From the NCBI RefSeq assembly GCF_024436415.1, contig NZ_JAFMZQ010000001.1, positions 1,612,001 to 1,676,000 of the forward strand: a stretch of 64,000 nt of DNA. Reading direction: 5' to 3'. Shown here one piece after another: positions 54,678-62,868 of the stretch; the first letter of the stretch is position 1; every line of letters starts with the position of its first letter. Both the position numbers and the translations under genes were made by a program. The stretch is from Pedobacter deserti (GTDB taxonomy: Bacteria; Bacteroidota; Bacteroidia; Sphingobacteriales; Sphingobacteriaceae). The notes below the pieces were generated by a model. That model saw only the letters and a program-made list of their open reading frames with translations. It did not search any database and was not told where the DNA came from.

Positions 54678-56192
54678 TTAATCCAGTTTCGGCGCAGGTG
54701 GGTCTTTAGGTATTACCGTTTTACCTGTATTATTTAGCACAGAGTGCTTGCGGCTGTAACCAAAATAAATCACAAAGCCCAGAGCAAGCCATCCGAAAAG
54801 TCTTAACCAGTTGGTCCACCCAAGGCCAAATATCATTGCACCACACACCAGAACGCCTAGTATAGGAATTACGGGTACCCATGGCGTCTTAAACTGGCGT
54901 GGCAAATCAGGATCAGTTTTCCTTAAAATGATCACCGCTACGCATACCAGCATAAACGCAAACAAGGTACCAATGCTCGTCATATCGCCAACTACATCGC
55001 CTGGTACAAAAGCAGCGAAAAGCCCCACCAGGATCAATATAAAGAGGTTTGCTTTGTACGGGGTTTTATATTTACTGTGAAGGTCGCTGAATATCTTTGG
55101 CAGCAAACCATCACGGCTCATTGAATAAAATACCCGGCTCTGCCCAAGAAGCATAACAAGGATAACTGAAGAAAACCCGGCAAGTATCGCTACTGTTACC
55201 AGTTGCGCAAGCCAGCCGTAACCGGTCATGTATTCGCTTATCGCCGCTACTACGGATGCTTCACCACCTTTTGTTCTAAAGAACTCGACTGGTGCGATCC
55301 CTGTAAGGACATGAGCAAACAGGATATAAAGCAATGTACATACAGCAAGAGAGCCCAAGATACCTATCGGCATAGCAGTCTTTGGATTCTTTGTCTCCTG
55401 AGCAGCAGTACTCACCGCGTCAAAACCGATAAAGGCGAAGAACACTGTTCCTGCCGCTCCAAGAATACCCATGATGCCGCCAAAAGAGTGACTGATACCG
55501 GCACTGTCAACGTACTCACCAGCAGGCGGGATATAAGGCGTATGATTTGCCGCATTCACAAAACCCCAGCCTAAAACGATGATCAATATCACGATGCTCA
55601 CCTTGGTAATCACGATCAGCCCGTTTACGAAGGCAGATTCCGATGTTCCTTTAATCAGCAGGAAGCTCAGCAATGTAACGATAAATAGTGCAGGGAGGTT
55701 CATGATACCTGATGTGCCGTCAACAGAGGTCTGCAATGGGGAATGGCACCATTCGTAAGGTATAGGCGCAACATGCAACACCTCCACCAGCAGTTTATTT
55801 AGGTATTCGCTCCAGGCAATACCTACAGTAGCTGCCCCAACAGCGTACTCAAGAACAAGGTCCCAGCCAATTACCCAAGCCATAACCTCACCCATGGTGG
55901 CGTAAGTGTAGGTATAGGCACTTCCCGAAATCGGGATAGATGAAGACAGTTCCGCATAGCACAAACCAGCAAGCGCACAGCCTATTGCAGCGATAACAAA
56001 ACCAATCGTAACTGAAGGACCCGCGTTTTGTGCCGCAGCGGCCGCGGTGCGTACAAATAAGCCGGCACCAATAATCGCCCCAATACCCAAGGCCACCAAA
56101 GCACCCGCACTTAAGGTACGTTTCAAACCCTTGCTCGTTTCGTCTGCTTCCGCAAGCAGCAGATGCATGGGTTTTTTCTTAAATAAACTCAT
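54678..56192 (-). CDS. APC-superfamily amino acid permease
   Basis: A 504-residue membrane protein with about 12 segments: LKRTLSAGALVALGIGAIIG, GAGLFVRTAAAAAQNAGPSV, LCYAELSSSIPISGSAYTYT and GFDAVSTAAQETKNPKTAMP. The same family as the permease at 28738-30681, but without its long insertion. Substrate unknown. It is preceded by the hppA gene on the same strand, separated by a terminator, and by a candidate -7 box at 56230-56237. Confidence 0.92.
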   Translation of the reverse strand: MSLFKKKPMHLLLAEADETSKGLKRTLSAGALVALGIGAIIGAGLFVRTAAAAAQNAGPSVTIGFVIAAIGCALAGLCYAELSSSIPISGSAYTYTYATMGEVMAWVIGWDLVLEYAVGAATVGIAWSEYLNKLLVEVLHVAPIPYEWCHSPLQTSVDGTSGIMNLPALFIVTLLSFLLIKGTSESAFVNGLIVITKVSIVILIIVLGWGFVNAANHTPYIPPAGEYVDSAGISHSFGGIMGILGAAGTVFFAFIGFDAVSTAAQETKNPKTAMPIGILGSLAVCTLLYILFAHVLTGIAPVEFFRTKGGEASVVAAISEYMTGYGWLAQLVTVAILAGFSSVILVMLLGQSRVFYSMSRDGLLPKIFSDLHSKYKTPYKANLFILILVGLFAAFVPGDVVGDMTSIGTLFAFMLVCVAVIILRKTDPDLPRQFKTPWVPVIPILGVLVCGAMIFGLGWTNWLRLFGWLALGFVIYFGYSRKHSVLNNTGKTVIPKDPPAPKLD

Positions 56193-56229
56193 ATTTTAGG
56201 TTTGTCTAGTTTGTTAATGAATAAAGTTT

Positions 56230-56237
56230 CAAACGTA
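56230..56237 (-). promoter_or_regulatory. Candidate -7 box of the APC permease gene
   Basis: CAAACGTA reads TACGTTTG on the minus strand, 37 bp upstream of the start at 56192. No matching -33 element was found, and it is 20 bp past the hppA terminator. Confidence 0.4.
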
Positions 56238-56257
56238 AATAAAATCTGTTTAAAAAT

Positions 56258-56286
56258 AAAGGGGATTTTGTCTCAAAACCCCCTTT
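56258..56286 (-). terminator. Terminator after hppA
   Basis: AAAGGGG (56258-56264) pairs with CCCCTTT (56280-56286), with TTTTG/CAAAA pairs inside and a TCT loop. On the minus strand A/T-rich sequence with T runs follows. Confidence 0.8.
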
Positions 56287-56303
56287 GTTTTCTTAAACTA
56301 TCG

Positions 56304-58595
56304 CTATTGAGCGTCCGTTTCGTCCGGCAACGAAGCTTGTACAGCTCTTTCTAACGAATCCATTTGTTTTCCTACCTGTTTTTGCATCGAATGCATGCTT
56401 TTTTCAAGTTGCATCACTGGAGCTTGCATAGATAGCCGCTCACTCGCAGATACAGCAATATAAGGTGCTATAACCAGGGAGACAATCGACATAAGTTTGA
56501 TCAGGATATTCATTGAAGGTCCAGAAGTATCTTTAAAAGGATCACCAACAGTGTCGCCCGTTACGGAAGCTTTATGTGGCTCAGATTTTTTGAAATGCAT
56601 CTCCCCATTAATTTCAACACCCTTTTCGAACGATTTTTTTGCGTTATCCCATGCACCACCAGCATTGCTCTGGAAGATTCCCATCAATACGCCCGATACG
56701 GTAACTCCGGCTAAAAGTCCGCCAAGGATTTCTGCCGAACTTACTTCCGGGAATACACCTTTGAAACCGAATCCCACGATAATCGGAACCAGGATCGCGA
56801 TAGCGCCCGGCAGCATCATCTCACGGATAGAAGCATTAGTCGATATGGCGACACATTTTTCATATTCCGGTTTAGCTTTGTACTCCATAATACCCGGGAT
56901 ATCACGAAACTGTCTGCGAACCTCCCTAACCATATCCATAGCGGCTTTACCTACGGCTGCAATGCATAAGGCGGAGAATATAAACGGTATCATAGCGCCG
57001 ACAAACAAGCCCGCCAGCACCGGTGCTTTATAAATATCGATGGCCGATATCCCCGCAACACCGACAAAAGCGGCAAACAATGCCAGTGATGTAAGTGCTG
57101 CCGAGGCGATTGCAAAGCCCTTTCCTGTTGCAGCAGTGGTATTGCCAACCGCATCCAGATTATCGGTGCGCTCGCGCACCTCAGGGGGAAGTTGGCTCAT
57201 CTCTGCAATTCCGCCTGCGTTATCGGCAATCGGTCCGAACGCATCAATCGCCAACTGCATAGCCGTAGTGGCCATCATACCAGCGGCTGCAATAGCCACT
57301 CCGTAAAGTCCGGCGAAAGCATAGGAAAGAATTATTCCCCCCGCAAGCACCAGGATAGGGGCCACGGTAGATTTCATACCCACAGACAAGCCTCCGATAA
57401 TATTCGTAGCATGCCCGGTGCCCGACTGCTGAATGATAGAATTTACAGGTCCTTTACCCATTGCGGTGTAATATTCCGTGATAATACTCATCAGCGTGCC
57501 TACAACCAAACCGACGATAATGGAATAAAACACATCCAGACTTGAAAAATCCACACCTCGTAAGTGAAGCTGTTCAGGTAACATCCCTTTCACAACAAAA
57601 AACGAAGCAATAGCCGTAATCACTATAGAACCCCAGTTGCCTAGGTTCAATGCATTCTGAACATTGGATTCCTCACCCTTGATGCGGACGAACCATGTAC
57701 CTATGATCGAAAAGATAATGCCGAGCCCGCAGATAACCATTGGCAATAAAACGGGCGACATGCCATTGTAATCGTCAGTTACCTGAATTTCCTGTCCCAA
57801 AACCATCGTCGCCAGTATAGTTGCCACATAAGATCCGAAGAGGTCGGCACCCATACCTGCCACGTCACCTACGTTATCACCCACATTGTCAGCAATGGTT
57901 GCAGGGTTTCTCACATCGTCTTCCGGGATACCAGCTTCCACCTTACCCACCAGATCGGCACCCACATCAGCGGCTTTGGTGTATATACCACCACCCACAC
58001 GGGCAAACAAGGCTATCGACTCTGCGCCAAGTGAAAAGCCGGTCAGCACCTCAATAGCGGTCTTCATTTGCGTGCTGTTTGCTTCAACAACGCCGAAAAT
58101 GTTCAGGAATACAATAAACAGACCGCCCAAACCAAAAATAGCCAGTCCTGCTACACCAAGTCCCATTACAGCACCGCCGGTAAACGATACCTTCAAGGCC
58201 TGCTTTAAACTTGTACGGGCAGCTTGCGTGGTTCGTACATTCGCTTTGGTCGCAGCCTTCATGCCGATGTAGCCAGCCGTAGCTGAAAAAACAGCACCGA
58301 TAATAAAGGCAATGGAAATAATCCAGCTAGAGTGGAGTTCTACTCCGTTTATCTCATGCACTGTGCCCGAATAGGCCAGGAGAGCAGCCGTAACAAGTAC
58401 AAAAATGCTCAGGACACGCCATTCCGCTTTCAGAAAAGCCATTGCGCCGTCGGCGATGTAGCCGGCCAGTTCCTGCATGTTTTTGTCGCCCGCATCCTGC
58501 TTGTTTACCCAGGCACTTTTAACCGCCATCACCACAATACCCGCAAGCCCCAGTACAGGGATGAGATAAATTAAATTCTGTTGTAAAAACTCCAT
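56304..58595 (-). CDS. hppA: Membrane-bound ion-translocating pyrophosphatase
   Basis: A 763-residue protein with about 16 transmembrane segments. It uses PPi hydrolysis to pump H+ or Na+. Visible motifs: the substrate-binding [40 protein letters not shown] in TM5, [20 protein letters not shown], and [17 protein letters not shown] near the end. [12 protein letters not shown] with Ala marks a K+-dependent type. Glu192 in GAES and the Gly in DLFGS bear on ion choice (see findings). A charged tail of about 40 residues follows the last membrane segment. It is monocistronic, with promoter and terminator. Confidence 0.95.
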   Translation of the reverse strand: MEFLQQNLIYLIPVLGLAGIVVMAVKSAWVNKQDAGDKNMQELAGYIADGAMAFLKAEWRVLSIFVLVTAALLAYSGTVHEINGVELHSSWIISIAFIIGAVFSATAGYIGMKAATKANVRTTQAARTSLKQALKVSFTGGAVMGLGVAGLAIFGLGGLFIVFLNIFGVVEANSTQMKTAIEVLTGFSLGAESIALFARVGGGIYTKAADVGADLVGKVEAGIPEDDVRNPATIADNVGDNVGDVAGMGADLFGSYVATILATMVLGQEIQVTDDYNGMSPVLLPMVICGLGIIFSIIGTWFVRIKGEESNVQNALNLGNWGSIVITAIASFFVVKGMLPEQLHLRGVDFSSLDVFYSIIVGLVVGTLMSIITEYYTAMGKGPVNSIIQQSGTGHATNIIGGLSVGMKSTVAPILVLAGGIILSYAFAGLYGVAIAAAGMMATTAMQLAIDAFGPIADNAGGIAEMSQLPPEVRERTDNLDAVGNTTAATGKGFAIASAALTSLALFAAFVGVAGISAIDIYKAPVLAGLFVGAMIPFIFSALCIAAVGKAAMDMVREVRRQFRDIPGIMEYKAKPEYEKCVAISTNASIREMMLPGAIAILVPIIVGFGFKGVFPEVSSAEILGGLLAGVTVSGVLMGIFQSNAGGAWDNAKKSFEKGVEINGEMHFKKSEPHKASVTGDTVGDPFKDTSGPSMNILIKLMSIVSLVIAPYIAVSASERLSMQAPVMQLEKSMHSMQKQVGKQMDSLERAVQASLPDETDAQ

Positions 58596-58700
58596 AAATG
58601 TTCTCGTTTAAATTTCTGATAGGTCTTTAGATATTTGGTTGTTTTAGCCCTACCCTCTATTCAAAAGAAAATCAATCGAATACGGGGTGGTGGGCTATTG

Positions 58701-58730
58701 CAAAAATAGCGGTGTTTGCGTAATTACCAA
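58701..58730 (-). promoter_or_regulatory. Promoter of hppA
   Basis: On the minus strand TTG (58730-58728), a 19-bp spacer and TATTTTTG (58708-58701), an ideal match. It implies a 5' leader of about 100 nt before the start at 58595. The remaining spacer up to 58885 (290 bp in all) holds no gene that I can see. Confidence 0.7.
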
Positions 58731-58885
58731 ATTTTTGAGGCTGCGACCGCAAATATTTATTTCGGCGGTCCAATCCGTCCGATTTATGCTAAAAATGATT
58801 CACATACAGCGCATTGAACTTAACTGACTTTTAAATATATTAGCCCAGAAAATATTCAATAAAGGTAGTTTTAGCAAACAAACAT

Positions 58886-60301
58886 ATGGAAGCACAGTCG
58901 CACGACGGCACGTTTAAAAGAGAACTTGGGTTACTCGACGGAACCATGCTTGTAGTCGGATCAATGATAGGGTCGGGCATCTTTATTGTCAGTGCGGATA
59001 TCGCACGCAATGTAGGTTCGGCGGGCTGGCTGATACTCGTATGGGTTCTCACAGCGGTTATTACCATGATCGCCGCAGTCAGTTATGGTGAGCTAAGTGC
59101 AATGTTTCCAAAAGCCGGTGGACAATACATCTACCTAAAAGAAGCTTACAACAAACTCATAGCCTTCTTGTATGGTTGGAGTCTCTTTGCTGTCATACAA
59201 ACCGGAACCATTGCAGCTGTCGGCGTCGCATTTTCAAAGTTTGCCGCATACCTCTACGAACCTTTCAGCGATGAAAATATACTCTGGACAGCAGGCTCCT
59301 TCCAGCTCAATGCCGCCCAGATCGTATCTATCATCACCATTGTGCTGCTTACTTATTTGAACAGCAGGGGAGTTAAAAACAGTAAGATGCTGCAGACTAT
59401 CCTCACCATCATTAAGATATTATCACTATTTGGTCTCATTGTTTTTGGATTCAGCCTGGCAGCAAGTTCCGAAGTATGGAATGCCAACTGGGCCGACGCC
59501 TGGCAGCCACGTGCTTTCGACACCAGCTCCCTGAGTTGGGCAGATGTGAGCGGTACCCTCCTTGTGTCAGGTATTGCTGCAGCCATGGTAGGTTCCCTCT
59601 TTTCCAGCGATGCCTGGAACGGAGTTACTTTTATTGCCGGAGAAATCAAAAATCCCCAGCGCAACGTCGGATTAAGCCTCTTTCTTGGAACTTTTATCGT
59701 CAGTGTGATTTATATCCTGGCCAACCTGATGTATATCTCCGTTCTTCCCCTGAACGAAATAGCCACAGCAAAATCTGACCGGGTTGCAGTAGTGGCCGCT
59801 CAGTCAATTTTCGGGCCTGCAGGAACCATCATTATTGCCCTCATGATTATGATATCCACCTTTGCGTGCAACAACGGACTTATTATGGCAGGGGCTAGGG
59901 TATATTATACTATGGCCAAAGACGGGTTGTTTTTCAAACAGGCAGCACGTCTAAATTCAGCAGATGTACCCGGACGCGCACTGTGGGTACAAAGTGTTTG
60001 GGCCTCCGTACTATGTCTCACCGGGAAATACGGTGCATTGCTCGATTTTGTGGTGATTATCGTGCTCATCTTTTATATTCTGACTATATATGGGATTTTT
60101 ATCTTAAGGCGGAAAATGCCAGAGGCCGAGCGGCCCTATAAAGCGTTTGGCTATCCCTTTTTTCCTGCCTTCTATATCATCACCGCATCCGCACTATGCA
60201 TTGCCCTGCTGATATTTAAGACAAGCACATGCGGATGGGGTGTTGTGATTATGTTAATCGGAATTCCGGTCTATTATTTAACCGGCCCCAAGACTAGTTA
60301 A
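58886..60301 (+). CDS. APC-superfamily amino acid permease (LAT-like)
   Basis: A 471-residue membrane protein with about 12 segments: KRELGLLDGTMLVVGSMIGS, GSGIFIVSADIARNVGSAGW, VSYGELSAMFPKAGGQYIYL and LFSSDAWNGVTFIAGEIKNP. This is the L-type amino acid transporter branch, distinct from the two CAT-like permeases in the window. The start ATG at 58886 has no good -7 box; the sequence TAGTTTTA at 58867-58874 is near-consensus. Its end overlaps the convergent lipoprotein gene by 8 bp. Confidence 0.9.
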   Translation: MEAQSHDGTFKRELGLLDGTMLVVGSMIGSGIFIVSADIARNVGSAGWLILVWVLTAVITMIAAVSYGELSAMFPKAGGQYIYLKEAYNKLIAFLYGWSLFAVIQTGTIAAVGVAFSKFAAYLYEPFSDENILWTAGSFQLNAAQIVSIITIVLLTYLNSRGVKNSKMLQTILTIIKILSLFGLIVFGFSLAASSEVWNANWADAWQPRAFDTSSLSWADVSGTLLVSGIAAAMVGSLFSSDAWNGVTFIAGEIKNPQRNVGLSLFLGTFIVSVIYILANLMYISVLPLNEIATAKSDRVAVVAAQSIFGPAGTIIIALMIMISTFACNNGLIMAGARVYYTMAKDGLFFKQAARLNSADVPGRALWVQSVWASVLCLTGKYGALLDFVVIIVLIFYILTIYGIFILRRKMPEAERPYKAFGYPFFPAFYIITASALCIALLIFKTSTCGWGVVIMLIGIPVYYLTGPKTS

Positions 60302-61082
60302 ATTCTGAGATATCGACAACCCTGTCCTGGCCAGGCTTGAAGAAATACACGCTGGTATTGCCTTGTTGCTGCCAGGTATAGTTCTGCTGCACCTCCCTGA
60401 TAATATTGTTGGCCTGTTCAGGTCTATAAGGCACGTTTAACGTTTCATTCGCAACATAATTCACCTGATATAACGAGTTAGGCGTTAAAAAAACCAGTGT
60501 CGTCCGGTCAGGAGAGTGTGTAAGAAATTCACCTTGTATGCGCTCTTCTGGATTTTGTCTTTTAAGCACATATACTTTCGCATTTACATTGGCTACAAAG
60601 AAGTCATTGTTCACTACGTAACCATTGCGGCCAATCTGGTTAATTCCCTTTGTAACATCTTTGTCGCGCTTGCCGTTTGAAGCCCTGTAAAGGCTGGCCA
60701 CATCAAGCTTGCCGTCGTTAAAGGCAACGATAAAAAAGGGTGCGGTAAGTCCCGAGTTATCCGCCACCTGCACCAGCATCGCCGTTTTTTGTGTATTGAT
60801 AAACTCTGCAAAGCCAAATTTTTCAGCAATAGCCCCAGTATCTGATTCGCCCATCTGGATTCTAACAAGTGTATCCCTAAACTTAACCGTATACACTGGT
60901 TTGCCGTCCGAGCCGGCATCTTCCCCCTTATAAGGATATATTTTCAGAACACTATCAGGAGCGCTGCTGTTAAATTTCTCATTTACTGTCAGCGGCCGGG
61001 CCACATAAGTAGCGCTGGTGTCACTTTTACCACAGCTATACAAAATAGCCGATAAACCGATCAGGTACAATACTCTCTTCAT
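60294..61082 (-). CDS. Hypothetical lipoprotein
   Basis: A 262-residue predicted lipoprotein. The signal MKRVLYLIGLSAILYSC ends in an LYSC lipobox followed by GKSDTS. The mature part is mainly beta, for example VYTVKFRDTLVRIQMGESD, AMLVQVADNSGLTAPFFIVA, and TLVFLTPNSLYQVNYVANET. I do not recognise the family. It lies on the minus strand after the tandem kinase genes, but a stem-loop at 61180-61209 separates it from them, so co-transcription is uncertain. Confidence 0.7.
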   Translation of the reverse strand: MKRVLYLIGLSAILYSCGKSDTSATYVARPLTVNEKFNSSAPDSVLKIYPYKGEDAGSDGKPVYTVKFRDTLVRIQMGESDTGAIAEKFGFAEFINTQKTAMLVQVADNSGLTAPFFIVAFNDGKLDVASLYRASNGKRDKDVTKGINQIGRNGYVVNNDFFVANVNAKVYVLKRQNPEERIQGEFLTHSPDRTTLVFLTPNSLYQVNYVANETLNVPYRPEQANNIIREVQQNYTWQQQGNTSVYFFKPGQDRVVDISEFN

Positions 61083-61179
61083 CAGAATAACTGTTTTAAT
61101 GGTGTTTTAATTGGTTAGTTTTTCTGTAAAAATAGAATTTGCCCCGAATTGTGCCTAAGAAAATCTGAAATAAAAGAGA

Positions 61180-61209
61180 AACAGGGATAAGCTAAAAGCT
61201 ATCCCTGTT
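61180..61209 (-). terminator. Stem-loop after the downstream kinase gene
   Basis: AACAGGGATA (61180-61189) pairs with TATCCCTGTT (61200-61209), with GCT/AGC inside. On the minus strand T-rich sequence follows. A second small stem, GGTTGA (61219-61224) with TCAACC (61236-61241), lies just upstream on the minus strand. The rest of the 224-bp gap holds no gene. Confidence 0.75.
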
Positions 61210-61306
61210 ATTAAAGATGGTTGACCCACCACAGATCAACCTAAACCAAACAAACCGAATATATAACGTGAGGCACTATAAAAAGTTTTAAAAAAACTAA
61301 AAAAAA

Positions 61307-62851
61307 TTATGGAACCTCTTTCAGGTCGGCTTTATTAAGCCAGCCTTTTGTAACCTCGCCATCATTATTCGTGTGGGTTACATAAATAAAACCATTCTGT
61401 TCATCTACTACGCTAAACTTATTCATGGTCCATAAACCGAACACCCCGCGCTTAGACGCATCCGTTTGAGGGGCATCGTAAAAGAACAGGGTGCCTTTGG
61501 GCAGCTGATAACGAACACCTTCACTAACCAGTACAATGTCTTTGTTTTTTGACGTGTTTTCTTTTGGAATTGCAGACTGCTGCTCCGTTGGCTGCTCGGC
61601 ACCCATTTGCGCCTCATAGATTTGTTTAAGACTGTCTACATCCGTGCTGCCCTGTAGCGCTGCCGTATCTGTAATGATAGGCTTAATGGTATTTACCGTG
61701 TCTTCCGGTATCGTTTCCGCGACAAGCGATGTCGTATCTGGCGTATTGCTCAGACTATCTGTATAGTATGCAAGCTGCCGCTGATTAATATCGTTCAGAT
61801 AGATAGAATAAGCCGCAAATAACGTGAGCGCAACCAGCGCTAATACCATCACGTAGAATATTGGCTTGGAAACCCTCACCGCCTCTGGCGAGGCCTCCTC
61901 AGGTTCGGGTAAAGCCATGCCAGGGGTCTCCATAGGTGGTGCGACAAGCTCTCTGTGATGAATCAGCGCATTTTGAAGCGCCATGCCGTCTGCATACCTT
62001 TTTTCAGGAAGCTTTTCCAGGCACTTCCTGATCAGATTAAGAAGCCGGGCCGGCACGTTCATCTCCTCAGCTTTTGTTTCAGCCGACCAGCCCTCGGGGA
62101 TGTTCTGCCGCCGCAGGTCCAGCAGGTCGGGCACCGGCTTTTCCATATGGGAAAGCATCACTGCATTCCGGTGTGTCTCACTGTTGTTGATCTGTGGGAA
62201 GGGTACTGAGCCTGCAAGCAGTTCATACAGAATTACACCATAACTATACACATCCGTCTGAAAGAACATTTCTCCATCATGCTGTTCGGGCGCCATAAAC
62301 TCAACCGCACCGGCATAGCGTATGCTACTCCGCCGCTGCTCGTCCGACATGATCGACAAGCCAAAGTCAAATAAAATATAATTGCCCGTTGCCGTGTTGA
62401 ACTTCACGTTATTGCTCTTGATATCGCCATGTTTAACACCCACTTTATGGCAATGTGCTAAAGCGCTGGCCAGGTGCTCGGCCACCTTAATCGTTTCCCT
62501 TATTGTAAATACGGGCTCATGAGGAGGTTTCAGCAGATCACCGAGATCTGGCCCCTCTATATAGTCCATTTCTATGAACGGGAAGGAGCCACTTTCGGTG
62601 AGCCCGTAATTCATGATCTTAACTACGTTCGGGTTCGGAACCTCATTTACCTTCTTTAGCTTTTCCACCTCATTTTTAAACGTGCGGTAGTTCCTGTCCG
62701 ACATGTCCTCCGATAGGATCGGCGTAGGCAATATCTTTACGGCAGTAATGATTTCGCCCAACCGCTTACCCTTATACACAGAACCTTGTCCGCCCGTACG
62801 CAGCGCACCCAGGTTTTCAAGCCCCTCTGCTATGGTAAATACTTTGCTCAT
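61307..62851 (-). CDS. Membrane-anchored serine/threonine protein kinase with extracytoplasmic SH3-like end
   Basis: A 514-residue protein. The kinase domain (about 10-300) has the glycine loop LRTGGQGSVYKGKR, AVKIL lysine, catalytic KHGDIKSNNVKF (HGD in place of HRD), FDFGLSI and FMAPEQHDGEM. One transmembrane segment (about 332-352, FYVMVLALVALTLFAAYSIY) follows, then a T/S/E-rich region and an SH3b-like end (VRYQLPKGTLFFYDAPQT, VTKGWLNKADL). The catalytic residues are complete, so it is probably active. It is the downstream partner of a closely related kinase gene 17 bp away. Confidence 0.9.
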   Translation of the reverse strand: MSKVFTIAEGLENLGALRTGGQGSVYKGKRLGEIITAVKILPTPILSEDMSDRNYRTFKNEVEKLKKVNEVPNPNVVKIMNYGLTESGSFPFIEMDYIEGPDLGDLLKPPHEPVFTIRETIKVAEHLASALAHCHKVGVKHGDIKSNNVKFNTATGNYILFDFGLSIMSDEQRRSSIRYAGAVEFMAPEQHDGEMFFQTDVYSYGVILYELLAGSVPFPQINNSETHRNAVMLSHMEKPVPDLLDLRRQNIPEGWSAETKAEEMNVPARLLNLIRKCLEKLPEKRYADGMALQNALIHHRELVAPPMETPGMALPEPEEASPEAVRVSKPIFYVMVLALVALTLFAAYSIYLNDINQRQLAYYTDSLSNTPDTTSLVAETIPEDTVNTIKPIITDTAALQGSTDVDSLKQIYEAQMGAEQPTEQQSAIPKENTSKNKDIVLVSEGVRYQLPKGTLFFYDAPQTDASKRGVFGLWTMNKFSVVDEQNGFIYVTHTNNDGEVTKGWLNKADLKEVP

Positions 62852-62868
62852 AGTTTGAATATTATTTT

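Noticed and set aside
56497-57033. Open frame of 178 codons on the plus strand inside hppA
   Set aside because: It is antisense to a well-supported membrane protein gene and shows no recognisable motif, so it is a codon-bias shadow.
57886-58272. Open frame of 128 codons antisense to hppA
   Set aside because: Serine/alanine/proline-rich shadow of a conserved gene with no start signal.
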